A stretch of DNA of 64,000 nt, from the NCBI GenBank assembly GCA_002422365.1, contig DIUO01000010.1, positions 1 to 64,000 on the forward strand, in the 5' to 3' direction. A model generated the notes under the pieces. It did not search any database and was not told the DNA's origin. It worked only from the letters and a program-made list of their open reading frames with translations. How positions within the stretch are numbered: position 1 is the first letter of the stretch; each line of letters opens with the position of its first letter. Source of the stretch: Proteobacteria bacterium UBA6156. Lineage in GTDB: Bacteria > Pseudomonadota > Alphaproteobacteria > UBA2136 > UBA6156. Shown piece after piece: positions 7,917 to 16,049 of the stretch. Both the position numbers and the translations under genes were made by a program.

Positions 7917-8339
7917 CTATCGCGAGCAAATCGCGGCTAAAGCCTCCTCCTGGGTAAAAACCCGCATCGTGTTCTGAATATAAGCGTTGGCGCTCTGCCG
8001 CATCTGCAAATAAAGCGCCATTGCATTGAACATCGAGAGGTCAGAAGCCAGCGTGCCCGTAGCCCGCTTCTCGCGCTGACAGATATGAAGAATAGTATCA
8101 GCGTCATCAAACATGAGGATGAGAAGGTAGTTATTCTCGTTCTTCGTATGGAAAAGAAGGAAAGGATTCTCCTCTTTCGACGGTCGCCCGACAGTGAGAT
8201 TCACATGCTCATGAAGGCAACAAATATGCTCACCCGGTTCAATGACGCGAGACTTGATATCCAGCCCAACAGCCTGAAACATGACCCGGATAACCGCATA
8301 ACTGCTTTCCGGGGTGAAAAGACGAGGTTCGTTCTTCAA
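7917..8339 (-). CDS. Uncharacterised 140-residue protein
   Basis: I do not recognise the family. The start is TTG, supported by a strong Shine-Dalgarno (AGGAGG, about 5 bases upstream). There is no signal peptide or membrane segment. The middle (PFLLFHTKNENNYLLILMFDDADTI) looks like a beta sheet core, and the C-terminal part is helical. Codon use is less GC-rich than its neighbours, suggesting an acquired gene. It diverges from the dCTP deaminase gene, with a perfect TGTATGCATACA palindrome between them. Confidence 0.65.
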   Translation of the reverse strand: MKNEPRLFTPESSYAVIRVMFQAVGLDIKSRVIEPGEHICCLHEHVNLTVGRPSKEENPFLLFHTKNENNYLLILMFDDADTILHICQREKRATGTLASDLSMFNAMALYLQMRQSANAYIQNTMRVFTQEEALAAICSR

Positions 8340-8367
8340 AGTAGCCTCCTGCTAGAAGAAAACGCAT

Positions 8368-8379
8368 TGTATGCATACA
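8368..8379. promoter_or_regulatory. 12-bp palindrome in the divergent promoter region
   Basis: TGTATGCATACA is a perfect palindrome between two divergent genes. Read on the minus strand, TATGCA sits 17 bases after TTGCGC, so it may be the -10 of the 8339 gene, an operator, or both. Confidence 0.45.
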
Positions 8380-8418
8380 TCCCCTTCACCCCGCGCGCAA
8401 CCCCTGCTATAACAGGTT

Positions 8419-9579
8419 ATGTCACACCCTGCTTCGCTTGTTCCCGTCGCCGCCCTGCATCAGGGCGTCTTAACCGACTCCGACTTCCACCACCTCCACA
8501 CCACCGGCGCGTTCACCAGCGCTACCCCGCTGGCGCAGGGCCAAATCCAGCCCGCCAGTGCCGACCTCCGCCTCGGCACCGTCGCCTACCGCATCCAGGC
8601 AGGCTTCCTCCCCGGCAAGGGCCGCAAGGTGAGCGACTGCCTGCCCAGCCTCACCATGACCGAGCTCGATCTCACCCAACCCCAACTGTTCGAGCGCGGC
8701 GCCGTCTACCTCGTCCCCCTGCAAGAAAGCCTGAACCTCCCCCCCCAAACCGAAGGCACCGCGAGCCCCAAAAGCAGCACGGGCAGGCTCGATATTTTCG
8801 TGCGCCTCATCACCGACCACGCCACGGTCTACGACACCATCACCCCCGGCTACAGCGGCCCGCTGTTCCTGGAAATCTCGCCCTTAACCTTCCCCATCAT
8901 CCTCCGCGCCGGAGACCGCCTCAACCAGCTCCGCCTCCGCCAGGGCGATGTCCGCGTCTCCGATGCCGACCTCACCGAACTCCACAAGCAAGTCCCACTC
9001 CTCCGCCAGCAAGGTGGCAGTAAGGAGGAGTTGATGAACCAGGGCCTCTGGATAAGCATCGACCTGCACGGCGAACAGAAAAACAGCACGGGCCACAACC
9101 CGGTGGTGGGCTACCGCGCCAAACACCACACTCAACCGATAGACCTCGCGCGCATCGGCAGCTACCCCTGGAGCCACTTCTGGGAACCCATCACCCGCAC
9201 CAACTCCAAACCGCTTATTTTGTACCCAGAGGAATTCTACATCTTCGCGTCATCCGAGGGCATCTGCGTCCCCCCCACCCACGCGGCCGAGCTTGTGGCG
9301 TACGACACCCGCGTCGGCGAAATCCGCGTCCACTACGCCGGCTTCTTCGACCCCGGCTTTGGCTATGTCGCCGCAGGCTCGCCAGACAACGGCACCACGG
9401 CGGTATTAGAAGTCCGCGCCCACGACGTCCCCTGTGTATTAGAACACGGCCAGCCCATCGGCCGCTTCATCTACGAAAAACTCCTCCAGCCGCCCCAAAC
9501 CACCTACGGCGCAGGCATCGGCTCCAACTACGCCGGGCAGGGGCTCAAACTTGCCAAACAGTTCCAAATGGATCAATAA
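8419..9579 (+). CDS. dcd: dCTP deaminase, two-domain (DCD) type
   Basis: This enzyme deaminates dCTP to dUTP for thymidylate synthesis. At 386 residues it is twice the size of E. coli Dcd and fits the alphaproteobacterial family with N- and C-terminal trimer-type domains in one chain. The N-terminal half shows IQPASADLRLG, SPKSSTGRLDIFVRLI and GDRLNQLRLRQG. The C-terminal half repeats the fold (YPEEFYIFASSEGICVPP, then AGFFDPGFGYVAAG). The ATG comes directly after GGTT without a clear Shine-Dalgarno. It is followed 6 bases later by maf. Confidence 0.88.
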   Translation: MSHPASLVPVAALHQGVLTDSDFHHLHTTGAFTSATPLAQGQIQPASADLRLGTVAYRIQAGFLPGKGRKVSDCLPSLTMTELDLTQPQLFERGAVYLVPLQESLNLPPQTEGTASPKSSTGRLDIFVRLITDHATVYDTITPGYSGPLFLEISPLTFPIILRAGDRLNQLRLRQGDVRVSDADLTELHKQVPLLRQQGGSKEELMNQGLWISIDLHGEQKNSTGHNPVVGYRAKHHTQPIDLARIGSYPWSHFWEPITRTNSKPLILYPEEFYIFASSEGICVPPTHAAELVAYDTRVGEIRVHYAGFFDPGFGYVAAGSPDNGTTAVLEVRAHDVPCVLEHGQPIGRFIYEKLLQPPQTTYGAGIGSNYAGQGLKLAKQFQMDQ

Positions 9580-9585
9580 CGGCGC

Positions 9586-10176
9586 ATGTCCCACCCGCCC
9601 CTCATCCTCGCCAGCCAGTCCACCACCCGCAAAGCGCTGCTGGAAAAACTCGGCATCCCCTTCACCGTCCAACCCGCCCATGTCGATGAAACACCCCTCA
9701 AGCACGAAGCGCCACTAGCCTACGTCAAACGCATCGCCCTGGCCAAAGCCCAAGCCGTCAGCACGCAAAACCCCGGCAGCGTGGTGCTGGCTGCCGACAC
9801 CCCCGTCATCGTCGGCCGCCGCATCCTCCAAAAACCAGAAAGTTATGAAGAAGCATTAACTATGCTTAAACTTCATTCCGGACGCCGAATTAGCATACCC
9901 ACAGTCGTCGTTGTAGTAGACGCAACTGGCAAATCCCATCATAAGGTTTCCGTTAGCTGGGTTAAGTTTAAACGCTTCTCTCAAGCCGAAATTGAAGTAT
10001 TTTTGGCGGCAACGAAATGGCGTGAATTTTCAGGTTCAATTCATATTGAACTTATGGAGCCGTGGTTGCAAACCACCCACGGAAGCATAAGCGGTATCAT
10101 GGGCCTCCCTTTGTACGAAACCACCCGCCTCCTCGCCCGCGCAGGCCTCACCCCAAAACCGTTCAAAATTGCATGA
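9586..10176 (+). CDS. maf: Maf-family nucleotide pyrophosphatase
   Basis: Maf proteins hydrolyse non-canonical or specific nucleoside triphosphates to monophosphates. The 196-residue protein has ILASQSTTRKALLEKLGIPF at its N terminus, AADTPVIV with the catalytic Asp, and GIMGLPLYETTRLL at the end. Bases about 9840-10060 are clearly AT-richer and use different codons from both ends of the gene, as if the middle had been replaced by recombination. Maf followed by an RNase E/G gene is a common alphaproteobacterial pair. Confidence 0.9.
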   Translation: MSHPPLILASQSTTRKALLEKLGIPFTVQPAHVDETPLKHEAPLAYVKRIALAKAQAVSTQNPGSVVLAADTPVIVGRRILQKPESYEEALTMLKLHSGRRISIPTVVVVVDATGKSHHKVSVSWVKFKRFSQAEIEVFLAATKWREFSGSIHIELMEPWLQTTHGSISGIMGLPLYETTRLLARAGLTPKPFKIA

Positions 10177-10182
10177 AAAAGA

Positions 10183-10266
10183 GCACCGTTTCCCGGAACG
10201 CGGCGGGGTGCGATTTGGAACAAATCGCGGGCCCCCGACCGTATCCGGGATCTCGTCGCATAAGCA
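10183..10266 (+). repeat. Family-1 3'-hairpin element, copy C (tail degraded)
   Basis: It starts 7 bases after the maf stop. Inner stem GCGATTTG-GAA-CAAATCGC is intact; the tail reads CTCGTCGCATAAGCAG instead of the usual form. Confidence 0.82.
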
Positions 10267-10290
10267 GAGACTCAAAAGACCCAACCCCCG

Positions 10291-10306
10291 GCACGTCCCG
10301 TAAATC
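10291..10306 (+). repeat. Family-2 tail remnant
   Basis: GCACGTCCCGTAAATC matches the family-2 tail GCACTTCCTGTAAATC at 13 of 16 positions, without the hairpin. Confidence 0.4.
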
Positions 10307-10321
10307 AGAGGCCCAACCCCA

Positions 10322-11491
10322 ATGACGTATCATATCCTCTACGAATCAACCCCCTGGCACACCCGCTGCGCCCTCTTCGACGACCACGCGCGCCTCCTCA
10401 CTCTCCGCTACGACGAATGCACCCGCCGCCATATCGAAGGCGCACTTGTCTACGGCCGCGTCCGCCAGGTCGTCCCCAGCCTGGGCGCCGCATTTGTAAG
10501 TGTCGGCGACCTCAACGACGCGCTCCTCCCGTTCAACACCCTGCCAGAAGGCACCAAACTGACCGAAGGGCAGGGGATAGTCGCCCGCATCACCCGTGGC
10601 GGGTTTTACGAGAAAGGCCCCCGGCTGGATGCCCGCACGGCCATCAAACCACCCTCGGCCGATACCCCATGCCCCAGCATCATCTCCCCGCCGCCATCAG
10701 CCCTCACGCGGGCGCTGCACGACGCTGGCTCCAACCCCGTCACGGTCTGGATCCTCAACGGCGCCCACCGCGACGCCGTCACCCGCCACGTGCCGGAGCG
10801 TCAGGTCAAACAGCTCGACCTCGACGGCTCGCACGAAGGCCTGCCCTCCCTCACCGACCTTCTCGATGACCACCTCGACGCCATGGTCAGCCCCCGCCCC
10901 ACCTTTCCCTTCAAAGGCAAGGGGATAGAAGGCAACCTCATCATCGAGCTCACCTCAGCCGTAGCCACCATCGATGTCAACGCCAGCCCCACCACCCATA
11001 TGCAAAAGGCCGACGCCACCATGGCCGTCAACCTCCGCGCGGCAGAAGAAGTCGCCCGCCTCTGCCGCCTGCTCGACCTCGGCGGCAGCGTGATTGTCGA
11101 CTTCATCACCCCCAAAAGCAAAAACCACCGGGGCATCGTGGCCGAGCATCTCGGCGCCACCTTCAATGTCACCGACGACCGCTTTGTCGAACTCCGCCCC
11201 ATGTCGCGCCATGGGCTATTAGAGCTCACGCGCGAACGCTCCGGCCCCTCCCTCTCGCTGCTGCTGAAAACGCCGGAGTACATCGCAGGCCGCGTCGGCC
11301 TCACCCTCTGGCGCACTCCAGCAGGCGCCAACCCCGCCTTGCGGCAGCAAACCATCACCGCCCACCCGGATGTCATCTACGTCCTCCAAAAACACCTCAG
11401 CCAAAGCATCTGCCTGGCCGCACTGGGCCGCAGCGTGGCACTGGTGCCCAACGCCTCACTGCCCTATACTCATGTGCAAATCACTGGCTAA
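10322..11491 (+). CDS. Ribonuclease E/G-family protein
   Basis: It is a likely single-strand-specific endoribonuclease for RNA processing. At 389 residues it is shorter than E. coli RNase G (489). An S1-like N-terminal part (GRVRQVVPSLGAAFVSVG) precedes the catalytic region with both metal-binding Asp motifs: ATIDVNA and SVIVDFI. HGLLELTRERSGPSL follows, but the CPxC zinc-link motif that normally comes next is absent, so oligomerisation may differ. It follows maf after a hairpin repeat. Confidence 0.85.
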   Translation: MTYHILYESTPWHTRCALFDDHARLLTLRYDECTRRHIEGALVYGRVRQVVPSLGAAFVSVGDLNDALLPFNTLPEGTKLTEGQGIVARITRGGFYEKGPRLDARTAIKPPSADTPCPSIISPPPSALTRALHDAGSNPVTVWILNGAHRDAVTRHVPERQVKQLDLDGSHEGLPSLTDLLDDHLDAMVSPRPTFPFKGKGIEGNLIIELTSAVATIDVNASPTTHMQKADATMAVNLRAAEEVARLCRLLDLGGSVIVDFITPKSKNHRGIVAEHLGATFNVTDDRFVELRPMSRHGLLELTRERSGPSLSLLLKTPEYIAGRVGLTLWRTPAGANPALRQQTITAHPDVIYVLQKHLSQSICLAALGRSVALVPNASLPYTHVQITG

Positions 11492-11506
11492 GTTAAGGTA
11501 ATCCTC

Positions 11507-12148
11507 ATGCTCTTCTCCTCCGCGCCGCGCTATGACATCACCACCCCCGCCGAGTCCAGCGACGTCGACAGCGTCATCTACCTGGCGCGGGAAGCCTTCA
11601 ACGACAGCACCATCAATGCGACAACGGTGTACGACTCCTACCGCAAAAACCCCTACTGCCATCTGATTGCGAAAGACAGCGCCAACAACATCGTCGGCTA
11701 TACCGACTTCTTCCTGCTTCGCCCCGCCACGTTCGATGCCTTCCTGCAAGGCCGCATTACCGAAAGTCATTTCGTCTCCGACGACATCCTCCCCTTCGGC
11801 AGCCCAGAGGCCCACAACCGCATTTATCTCGGCGGCATCGCCGTCTTCACGCCCTTCGGCAGCGAGCGTGGCCGCATCCTGCAAGTCCTCCTCCACGCCT
11901 TCACCCAGCTGATGCTGGCCAAATACATTACGCCAGAGACCCCCGAATACACCGCCTACGCCACCGGCTACTCTCAAGATGGCCTGAACCTGCTGAACCG
12001 CCTCGGCTTTACCCTCATGGCACCCGGAGAAGGCCGCGAAGATAACCAACCCCTCTACAGCGGCAAACTCAACCAAGCCTCACTCACCGCCATGGCCAAC
12101 CATTTCGCCCGCGCCCAACGCCACTACACGCTCGAACTCCGCAGCTAG
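11507..12148 (+). CDS. Putative GNAT-like acetyltransferase
   Basis: This 213-residue protein begins with a GNAT-like segment (SDVDSVIYLAREAFND), has a central beta-strand pair (CHLIAKDSANNIVGYTDFF), and later YLGGIAVFTPFGSERGRI, which resembles the acetyl-CoA loop and its preceding strand. NLLNRLGFTLM looks like the usual GNAT C-terminal region. Homology is inferred from fold-like features only. The G of its TAG stop is also the first base of the next hairpin repeat. Confidence 0.6.
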   Translation: MLFSSAPRYDITTPAESSDVDSVIYLAREAFNDSTINATTVYDSYRKNPYCHLIAKDSANNIVGYTDFFLLRPATFDAFLQGRITESHFVSDDILPFGSPEAHNRIYLGGIAVFTPFGSERGRILQVLLHAFTQLMLAKYITPETPEYTAYATGYSQDGLNLLNRLGFTLMAPGEGREDNQPLYSGKLNQASLTAMANHFARAQRHYTLELRS

Positions 12149-12233
12149 CACCTTTTCCCGGAACGCGGCGAGGTGCGATTTGGAACAAATCGCAGGCCCC
12201 CGCCCGTATCCGGGATCTCGAATATACAAGCAC
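12148..12233 (+). repeat. Family-1 3'-hairpin element, copy D
   Basis: GCAC begins on the last base of the preceding stop codon. Inner stem GCGATTTG-GAA-CAAATCGC is intact, while GAGG/CCCC in the middle stem is a mismatch. Tail AATATACAAGCAC. Confidence 0.85.
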
Positions 12234-12284
12234 AACCCACCACTAACTGGGCCTCAAACCAACAAAGCCGCACGACACCGGGGG

Positions 12285-12308
12285 TTAAGGGGGCCTTAGC
12301 CCCCTTAA
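12285..12308. terminator. Perfect 10-bp hairpin between convergent genes
   Basis: TTAAGGGGGC-CTTA-GCCCCCTTAA lies between the + gene ending at 12148 and the minus gene ending at 12508. It could stop transcription in either direction; T runs are weak. Confidence 0.45.
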
Positions 12309-12330
12309 AGAGGCTTTGCCTCCATTCCCG

Positions 12331-12366
12331 CCATTCCGGCGCAGGCCGGAACGAAGGCCGGAACCC
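12331..12366. repeat. CATTCCGGCGnAGGCCGGAA palindrome
   Basis: CCATTCCGGCGCAGGCCGGAA is followed by a second GGCCGGAAC. A near-identical unit is embedded in family-1 copy G at 48867-48890, so it is itself a dispersed repeat. Confidence 0.6.
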
Positions 12367-12427
12367 ACGTATGACCAAACTTTAATCCGGCACCCCTCCA
12401 GCCCATAGCCATCTTCAGTTCATAAAC

Positions 12428-12460
12428 ACCCCTACCCATCCCCAGCACTTCCTGTAAATG
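12428..12460 (+). repeat. Family-2 tail remnant
   Basis: The ACCCCTACCCATC spacer is followed by GCACTTCCTGTAAATG, as at the end of copy f (61036-61066). The hairpin part is missing. The 359-base gap 12149-12507 holds only these repeats; I see no gene in it. Confidence 0.55.
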
Positions 12461-12507
12461 AAGAAGCATCCTCACTCAAATATGTAATCGCCAATTATCA
12501 ACACCCC

Positions 12508-14937
12508 CTACCGTGGCGCCAACATCCCATCCCGCACCACCGCAGGCTTAACACTGGCGGCCGAGACCGCAGCCTGCAACCCCACCACCGCAGGCTGATA
12601 CCCCGGCTGTATCGCCAGCGCGCGGCGGAACATCCACATCGCCTCCTCCGGCTGGCCCTGCAAATTACGCAGCGCCCCGCCCACACCCCAGGTGTAGTGG
12701 CTAAAATCGGCATTTTGTTTCAGGCGCTCAAACATAGTCTCGGCTTTGGCCAGATAATCTTCAAACGCCGCCCGGTTTCCCAGGCTGCGGTTTTGCTCGG
12801 CTTTTTGCAAGTATTGCCCGGCCAGGTTAATCATGTGGTTAGCGCCCCAGGGGTCGCCGTCCAGCGCCCATTCCAGCTTGGCAATGCGCGTGTCCAGCCG
12901 CATCGGCATCAGGCCGTTATAGTTGGCATAGGCCACCGCAATGTGCTCCTGTATCCGCTGGTCATAGGGGTAAATATCCCATGCTTTTTCCAGCACTTTA
13001 ATCGTGGTGTCGTCGTTTATGCCACTGTAAATGCGTATCATTCCCTGCTTCAGCAACACGTTGCTTTGCCTAAAAAGGTACGCATCCCACAGCGCCCACA
13101 CGCCCGCCACCAGCACCAGCACCAACGCCCCGGCGTATCCCGCACGGTTCAGTTTCAGTTTGTCCGGCAACCAACGCTTCAACGGCGCGGTGGCTTCCTG
13201 CGGGTAATAGCGCATATACAGCGCGGCAATAATCCCAATCATCATCAGGCACGCCGCAGGCGCCGTGGGCAATTGCATCGGGAAGTCAAACAACGCATTA
13301 ATGCAAATCGTCAGCACCCCAATGCCGGTCATCAGGCCCAGCAGCTGCACGTCGTCGGCGGCGTGGGTCTCTTTCTGGGCCGCACGCCAGCTCGCATAGG
13401 CTCCGGCCAGCAGGGCGGCCAGCAGCCCAAGCTGCACCGCCACCAGCACATAGTGCCACAGGCCCGGCAGCGCCAGCATGCCTTGGTATTCCAAAAACAC
13501 CGTCAACCCGGTCATCATCGTCAGCAACCCGGCCCCAATCAAATATCCGCCCATCGCACCGGCCCGGCGCCCGGCCATGCGCAGCGCCATGGCAATGCCT
13601 GTTATAAACAGCCCGGCATAAAGTATCCCGCCGGGTAGGCCCATTTCCGTAAACGCCTGCATCAGGTCGGTGTGGGTGCGCTGCGGCCGCGCCATCACGT
13701 TATAACTGTTGCTGGGTGTAACCACTATCTCATTGTAATACGGCGGGTATATCGTATAAAAATTTCCAAGCCCCACGCCATTCAGCGGGTAATCCTTGGT
13801 AATCACCAAACTGTTCAGGTTATAGGCCAGCCGCCCGCCAATCTCATTCCAGCTGCTGTTCACCAACGCGCCCACCTGCTGGCCGGGCGTGCGGTCTACC
13901 GCATAGGTGCCCTGCAAAGGCGATGTATCCCCCCCCCACCGCAGCAAACACACCACCGGCACCAGCAACCACACGCCGTGGCTCCAGTCCAGGTGGCGGG
14001 CAATGGCTTTGCGCCAGGCGGGCACCAGCACCAGCAGCGCGGCTAATGTTACCAGCCCGCAAAACAGCGCCACCCAGCTGGCGCGCGCGCGGCTATACAC
14101 CAAAAACACACTGCCCAGCGTCAGCAACAGGCTGGCAAAGGCCTGCGCGGGCCAGCGCTTGGCGGTTATCAGCAAATACAATGCAATCGGCAGCATCATC
14201 GCCGTCCAGCTGCCGGCCAGGTTTTTGTTGGCAAAGGTGCTGCCGGGGGCGGCACTTTGTAAATAATAACTCGTCGCCAAGCCCACCAGCCCAAGCTGGC
14301 GCTCGCCCCAGCCCATCCATCCGGCAATCGTTCCGGCCACACCATCCAGCACCCACATCAGCGGCTTCAGGGCAAAAAACAGCCAGCTGCTGTCCATCAT
14401 GGCCGCAAAACTGGAATCATTCATGCCCTTAAACTGCCAAATACCCACCAAACTGGTGCCCAGCAGCGGTATAACTAGCGCCCACAGCAGCTTGCGGCCA
14501 AATTCAGGCGTCATAATGTTATACACCACCACCATCAATATCATCTGGGCATACAGGGCCTTAATCAGAATAATCCCCCGGCTCGGGTTCAGCGCATCCA
14601 GCATGCTAATCGCGGCCCAAATCGCGAGTCCCAGCGCAAACCACATCACGGGCGGCCAGCGCAACGGCAGGTGGGCAGGGGGGCGGGCTACGGCTTGCAC
14701 CAGCAACAGCGTGGCACACAGCATGGCAAAGGCGCTGGTGGCCATCCACCGAATATCCCCGCTCACCTCCGGCACACCCAAATCAAAATAAAACGGCAAC
14801 GTGGCGGCAAAAAACAGCACAATCGCGCGCACGGCACGGGTCAGCAGGGGGGCACCTTCGGCTTCAGCCGTGGTGGGTTGGGTGGGGGCAGCGGGGGCGG
14901 TGGCCCGGCGGGTGGCTTTTTGGCGAGCAGTGGTCAT
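12508..14937 (-). CDS. O-antigen ligase/polymerase (Wzy_C)-like membrane protein with C-terminal helical repeats
   Basis: This 809-residue protein has about a dozen predicted membrane helices. The hallmark Wzy/WaaL region includes GSTFANKNLAGSW, the periplasmic loop with NGVGLGNFYTIYPPYY, and RTHTDLMQAFTEMGLPGGIL. After a last helix (YAGALVLVLVAGVWALWDAYLF) comes a soluble TPR-like tail of about 180 residues. It probably ligates or polymerises surface polysaccharide. The ATG at 14937 is preferred over an upstream TTG at 15006, whose putative ribosome site is too close. It follows the gene at 15014-15358 on the same strand. Confidence 0.82.
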   Translation of the reverse strand: MTTARQKATRRATAPAAPTQPTTAEAEGAPLLTRAVRAIVLFFAATLPFYFDLGVPEVSGDIRWMATSAFAMLCATLLLVQAVARPPAHLPLRWPPVMWFALGLAIWAAISMLDALNPSRGIILIKALYAQMILMVVVYNIMTPEFGRKLLWALVIPLLGTSLVGIWQFKGMNDSSFAAMMDSSWLFFALKPLMWVLDGVAGTIAGWMGWGERQLGLVGLATSYYLQSAAPGSTFANKNLAGSWTAMMLPIALYLLITAKRWPAQAFASLLLTLGSVFLVYSRARASWVALFCGLVTLAALLVLVPAWRKAIARHLDWSHGVWLLVPVVCLLRWGGDTSPLQGTYAVDRTPGQQVGALVNSSWNEIGGRLAYNLNSLVITKDYPLNGVGLGNFYTIYPPYYNEIVVTPSNSYNVMARPQRTHTDLMQAFTEMGLPGGILYAGLFITGIAMALRMAGRRAGAMGGYLIGAGLLTMMTGLTVFLEYQGMLALPGLWHYVLVAVQLGLLAALLAGAYASWRAAQKETHAADDVQLLGLMTGIGVLTICINALFDFPMQLPTAPAACLMMIGIIAALYMRYYPQEATAPLKRWLPDKLKLNRAGYAGALVLVLVAGVWALWDAYLFRQSNVLLKQGMIRIYSGINDDTTIKVLEKAWDIYPYDQRIQEHIAVAYANYNGLMPMRLDTRIAKLEWALDGDPWGANHMINLAGQYLQKAEQNRSLGNRAAFEDYLAKAETMFERLKQNADFSHYTWGVGGALRNLQGQPEEAMWMFRRALAIQPGYQPAVVGLQAAVSAASVKPAVVRDGMLAPR

Positions 14938-15013
14938 GGCCGCTACCCTAAGCACCTGCCGCAGTGGCAACAAGGCACCTGCACAGCGGCAGGGCAATAA
15001 AATCAATTCCTCG

Positions 15014-15358
15014 TCAGGCTTCTGTGCCGTGGGGGTTTAGTGCCCACACCATGCCATCGGCCACCACCCAAATCTCGCGCCAGGGCATCAGCGTAAAGGC
15101 TTGCTCAGGGGGCAAATACTCCCGCTGATTATAATAAAAGCCGCTTTCCAGCGCCTGGGCCTGGAGCATACTTGCCCGGCTCAGCCCACTAATCATCGTC
15201 ACGTCCGGAGTCGCCATAAAGCGCTTCATCAAGGTGCGCAACGCATTGCGACTTGCGTCGGTCAGGCTGTGTTCCAAAATCAGCACCAACCGGCCTTGCA
15301 AGCCTTGGTGGGCGTTCCCATAATCAGCATAGGCGCGTGTGTTGGAGCGTGTGTGCAT
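15014..15358 (-). CDS. Uncharacterised 114-residue protein
   Basis: I do not recognise the family. It starts MHTRSNTRAYADYGNAHQGL. AAGGAAGAGAG lies about 8 bases upstream of the ATG at 15358, which favours this start over one 13 codons earlier. There is no signal peptide or membrane segment. The C-terminal EIWVVADGMVWALNPHG resembles a beta hairpin. It probably shares a transcript with the Wzy-like gene that follows 77 bases later. Confidence 0.55.
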   Translation of the reverse strand: MHTRSNTRAYADYGNAHQGLQGRLVLILEHSLTDASRNALRTLMKRFMATPDVTMISGLSRASMLQAQALESGFYYNQREYLPPEQAFTLMPWREIWVVADGMVWALNPHGTEA

Positions 15359-15494
15359 GGTCGGTCTCTCTTCCTTGGGGGCTTCCTTGGGGGGCATTGT
15401 CCAACAGCATATTGCCCTGCATACCCCTTAAGGTGTCCACGTAATAAGCTGAAAAATCACAAAAGATACATTTTATCCCCAGATACCTCAAAAA

Positions 15495-15567
15495 GTCTCT
15501 TGTATATGAGAGACTCTCGTTGTAATGTCTCTCGTATACGATTGACATCAACAGAGGAGTCTCTCAC
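15495..15567 (+). promoter_or_regulatory. Operator array: three GTCTCT boxes at exact 32-bp spacing
   Basis: GTCTCT starts at 15495, 15527 and 15559. The first two continue as TTGTATATGAGAGAC and CGTATACGATTGAC, each an imperfect dyad (GTC...GAC). The third lies between the ribosome site and the ATG at 15570. A period of 32 bp is three helical turns, placing the boxes on one face of the DNA. Confidence 0.6.
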
Positions 15568-15569
15568 AA

Positions 15570-16007
15570 ATGATAGACACAGCCCAAAAAGCCTACTTCG
15601 ACACCTCCTTCGAAGAGCGCCTTGCCCGTATCGACCTCACCGCAGTGATGAAGCATGTCGAAAAAGACACTGGCCTTCCGGCTGCCGACCTCGAGCGCGC
15701 CGAAGATCTCTACCGCAAATTCCTCACCCTCTGCGCCAAATTCCCGCAAACATCGTTTGTGCCCCCGCGCTTGGTAGACCACGTCTGGCACGCCCACATC
15801 ACCTTCACCCGCCAATACATGGCCGACTGCGAACTGCTGTTTGGTGGCTATTTCCACCACAACCCGGCAGCAGAAGGTGAAGACACCACCACTGATTTTG
15901 AAGCGGTAACTTTACCTGCCTATAAATCAGAGTACGGAGTCAACCTGAAGGCTTATGGTATTTCAAACGAAATGGCCTTGGCTGCGGGTTGTCGTGGTGC
16001 CGCTTAG
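15570..16007 (+). CDS. Glycine-rich-domain-containing (GRDP)-like protein
   Basis: This 145-residue protein carries the family's signature PPRLVDHVWHAHITFTRQY followed by GGYFHHNP, with conserved His residues that suggest metal or ligand binding. The function of this family is not established. AGAGGAG precedes the ATG. It has its own promoter region with a spaced operator array and its own terminator, so it is a single, specifically controlled gene. Confidence 0.75.
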   Translation: MIDTAQKAYFDTSFEERLARIDLTAVMKHVEKDTGLPAADLERAEDLYRKFLTLCAKFPQTSFVPPRLVDHVWHAHITFTRQYMADCELLFGGYFHHNPAAEGEDTTTDFEAVTLPAYKSEYGVNLKAYGISNEMALAAGCRGAA

Positions 16008-16017
16008 GTATTCATTT

Positions 16018-16049
16018 AAAAAAGGGGGCTCTTAAGCCCTCTTTTTTAA
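16018..16049. terminator. Bidirectional terminator
   Basis: AAAAAAGGGGGCT-CTTA-AGCCCTCTTTTTT has A and T runs on both sides. It serves the + gene ending at 16007 and the minus gene whose TAA stop (16032-16034) lies in the loop. Confidence 0.85.

Noticed and set aside
8085..9023. Long + frame overlapping the 140-residue minus gene and dcd
   Set aside because: It runs antisense to one supported gene and out of frame with another, and its Arg/Pro-rich product is a shadow of dcd.
10036..10284. Minus-strand open frames reading through the hairpin repeats (also at 6345-7092, 12145-12378, 36317-36532)
   Set aside because: The similar peptides at different places arise from the repeated DNA itself; no start sites or protein features support them.
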